In this document: positions 5,624 through 6,603 of the stretch, in pieces
Layout: each line of letters starts with the position of its first letter
Position numbering within the stretch: the first letter of the stretch is position 1
Source: Pseudomonadota bacterium
Lineage (GTDB): Bacteria > Pseudomonadota > Alphaproteobacteria > Rhizobiales > Xanthobacteraceae
Length of the DNA stretch: 6,603 bases
Direction of reading: 5' to 3'
Assembly (NCBI GenBank): GCA_023431725.1
Contig: JAEYVN010000185.1
Location: 1-6,603 of the forward strand
Notes under the pieces: generated by a model
The model's input: the letters and a program-made list of their open reading frames with translations, nothing else
Told to the model about the DNA's origin: nothing
The model's database searches: none
Position numbers and translations under genes: made by a program

Positions 5624-6603
5624 CTACTTCACAAGGTAACGGACGGGCCATTTGTGGCCGGCTCGTTCGGCCGCAGCCAGCGCCGCTTCCATGACCTGCG
5701 TCGCCGGCAGCCCCTGCGCGTCAAGCTCCTTGGCCATCTCCCTGGGCCAAGCGGCGAGCGACTTGGCCCATTCTGCCCTGATATTGTCCGGCAGCTTGCG
5801 AACGGTAACGCCCTGCGCCTTCAGTTCGTCGATCTGCTTGCGATAATTCGCAGCGTTTACCGATCCGGTCATGGCTTCGTATTCCTGGCCAACCTCCAGA
5901 ATGATGGCCTGCACCTCATTGGGCAGCTTCTCGAAGCGCGCCTTGTTGATCGTCAGGCCATGCCATGTCACGGCTCCGAAGCCGACTTCGGTATAGACCT
6001 TGCCGAGCTCAAACAGCTTGAAATTCAGCCAGCCGGATGGATGGATGATCCAGCCATCGTAAGCGCCCGACTGCATGGCCGCATAAGCATCACGCAGCGA
6101 CGAGAGGATCGGCACCGCACCAACGGCCTCAACCCATTTCAGATTGAGCCCCGCGCCAGCCAGCTTACGGCCCTTGAGGTCACTCAGATCGTTCCATTCG
6201 AAATTGGTCCCGAGGTTGTGTCCATTGTCGGACATCAACGCGATCAGCTTCTGCTTGTGCTTGCTTTCGAACACCGTCGCCATGAATGGCACTTCGTTAT
6301 AGACGTCGCGCGCAATCCTGAGACTGGTGACGGGACTCATGCTGCCGAAGGGCAGCATCACCTGAAAGGCATGCAGCGGCAGGTTCGACGGCTCGAAGCA
6401 GAAGCAATAGCCGCCGATGTCGATCGTTCCGGCCTTCACGCCTTCCAGCGTATCGGCGGTCCTGACCATCGTGCCGCCATAGCCCTCGATGAACTCAATT
6501 TGGTATTCGCTCCGCGCTGCAACCCGCCTCGTGACTTCAGGCACAAAAAAATTCTGCATCAGAAAAACGTAGGTAGAGAGCGGCGTATGACCCGACGCAA
6601 TTC
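5624..6603 (-). CDS. TRAP transporter solute-binding protein, DctP family (5' end beyond window)
   Basis: Periplasmic receptor of a tripartite ATP-independent periplasmic (TRAP) transporter, which passes a small carboxylate to DctQ/DctM membrane partners using the ion gradient. The frame stays open to the right edge: upstream of the Met codon at 6559 it reads IASGHTPLSTYVFL before MQNFFVPEV. That matches the first strand and helix of these receptors, so 6559 is not the start. About 325 residues are visible, and the signal peptide plus a few residues are missing. Family marks include the GYGGTMVRTADTLEGVKAGTIDIG segment, the interdomain stretch LSDLKGRKLAGAGLNLKWVEAVGAVPI, AYAAMQSGAYDGW, and the long C-terminal helices. 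No membrane subunit gene follows, so DctQM are presumably upstream outside the window. It is followed by a 192-bp gap. The ligand cannot be deduced; carboxylates or sugar acids are usual. Confidence 0.9.
   Translation of the reverse strand, partial: IASGHTPLSTYVFLMQNFFVPEVTRRVAARSEYQIEFIEGYGGTMVRTADTLEGVKAGTIDIGGYCFCFEPSNLPLHAFQVMLPFGSMSPVTSLRIARDVYNEVPFMATVFESKHKQKLIALMSDNGHNLGTNFEWNDLSDLKGRKLAGAGLNLKWVEAVGAVPILSSLRDAYAAMQSGAYDGWIIHPSGWLNFKLFELGKVYTEVGFGAVTWHGLTINKARFEKLPNEVQAIILEVGQEYEAMTGSVNAANYRKQIDELKAQGVTVRKLPDNIRAEWAKSLAAWPREMAKELDAQGLPATQVMEAALAAAERAGHKWPVRYLVK

Noticed and set aside
5430..5639. Plus-strand open frame of 69 codons in the gap before the lyase gene
   Set aside because: It overlaps both the lyase start and the receptor 3' end on the other strand, and lacks a Shine-Dalgarno site or domain. 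The minus-strand cysteine-rich frame is the better candidate there.

Overview
This 6.6 kb window reads as chromosomal DNA of a high-GC alphaproteobacterium, most likely Hyphomicrobiales in the Bradyrhizobium / Rhodopseudomonas / Xanthobacteraceae neighbourhood. That placement is inferred from the protein character, the strong G/C third-position bias and the map-radC gene order; no rRNA marker is present. All complete genes lie on the minus strand, so transcription runs from right to left. Only the last 14 codons of a plus-strand gene enter at the left edge.

In transcription order from the right: a TRAP transporter periplasmic solute-binding protein whose N-terminus lies beyond the right edge (5624-6603); a 192-bp gap holding a possible 46-residue cysteine-rich ORF and a weak promoter-like site; then a tight run of five genes. 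These are an isocitrate lyase/PEP mutase superfamily protein (4589-5431), a GNAT acetyltransferase overlapping it by 4 bp (3927-4592), an SDR dehydrogenase resembling human DHRS6/BDH2 and bacterial 2-keto-3-deoxy-L-fuconate dehydrogenases (3150-3908), a small exported four-cysteine protein (2786-3109), and a D-erythronate dehydrogenase-like enzyme, DenD (1793-2770). Gaps within the run are 4-bp overlap, 18, 40 and 15 bp, so it is probably one operon. The gene set suggests uptake and oxidation of a small sugar acid or hydroxy acid, but the substrate cannot be read from the sequence.

Downstream lie two housekeeping-type genes: type I methionine aminopeptidase map (889-1722), with every catalytic residue intact, and radC (92-810). 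The radC gene is broken. A net loss of about 16 nt at 236-240 removes the core of the His-x-His-Pro-Ser zinc motif and shifts the frame, while the sequence on both sides is still well conserved. A perfect 12-bp hairpin sits at the radC end with the stop codon in its loop, facing the convergent plus-strand gene.

The points most worth checking are the radC lesion, the unassigned lyase that lacks the catalytic cysteine motif, the small cysteine-rich ORF, and the substrate of the cluster. I saw no mobile element, CRISPR array, tRNA or rRNA.
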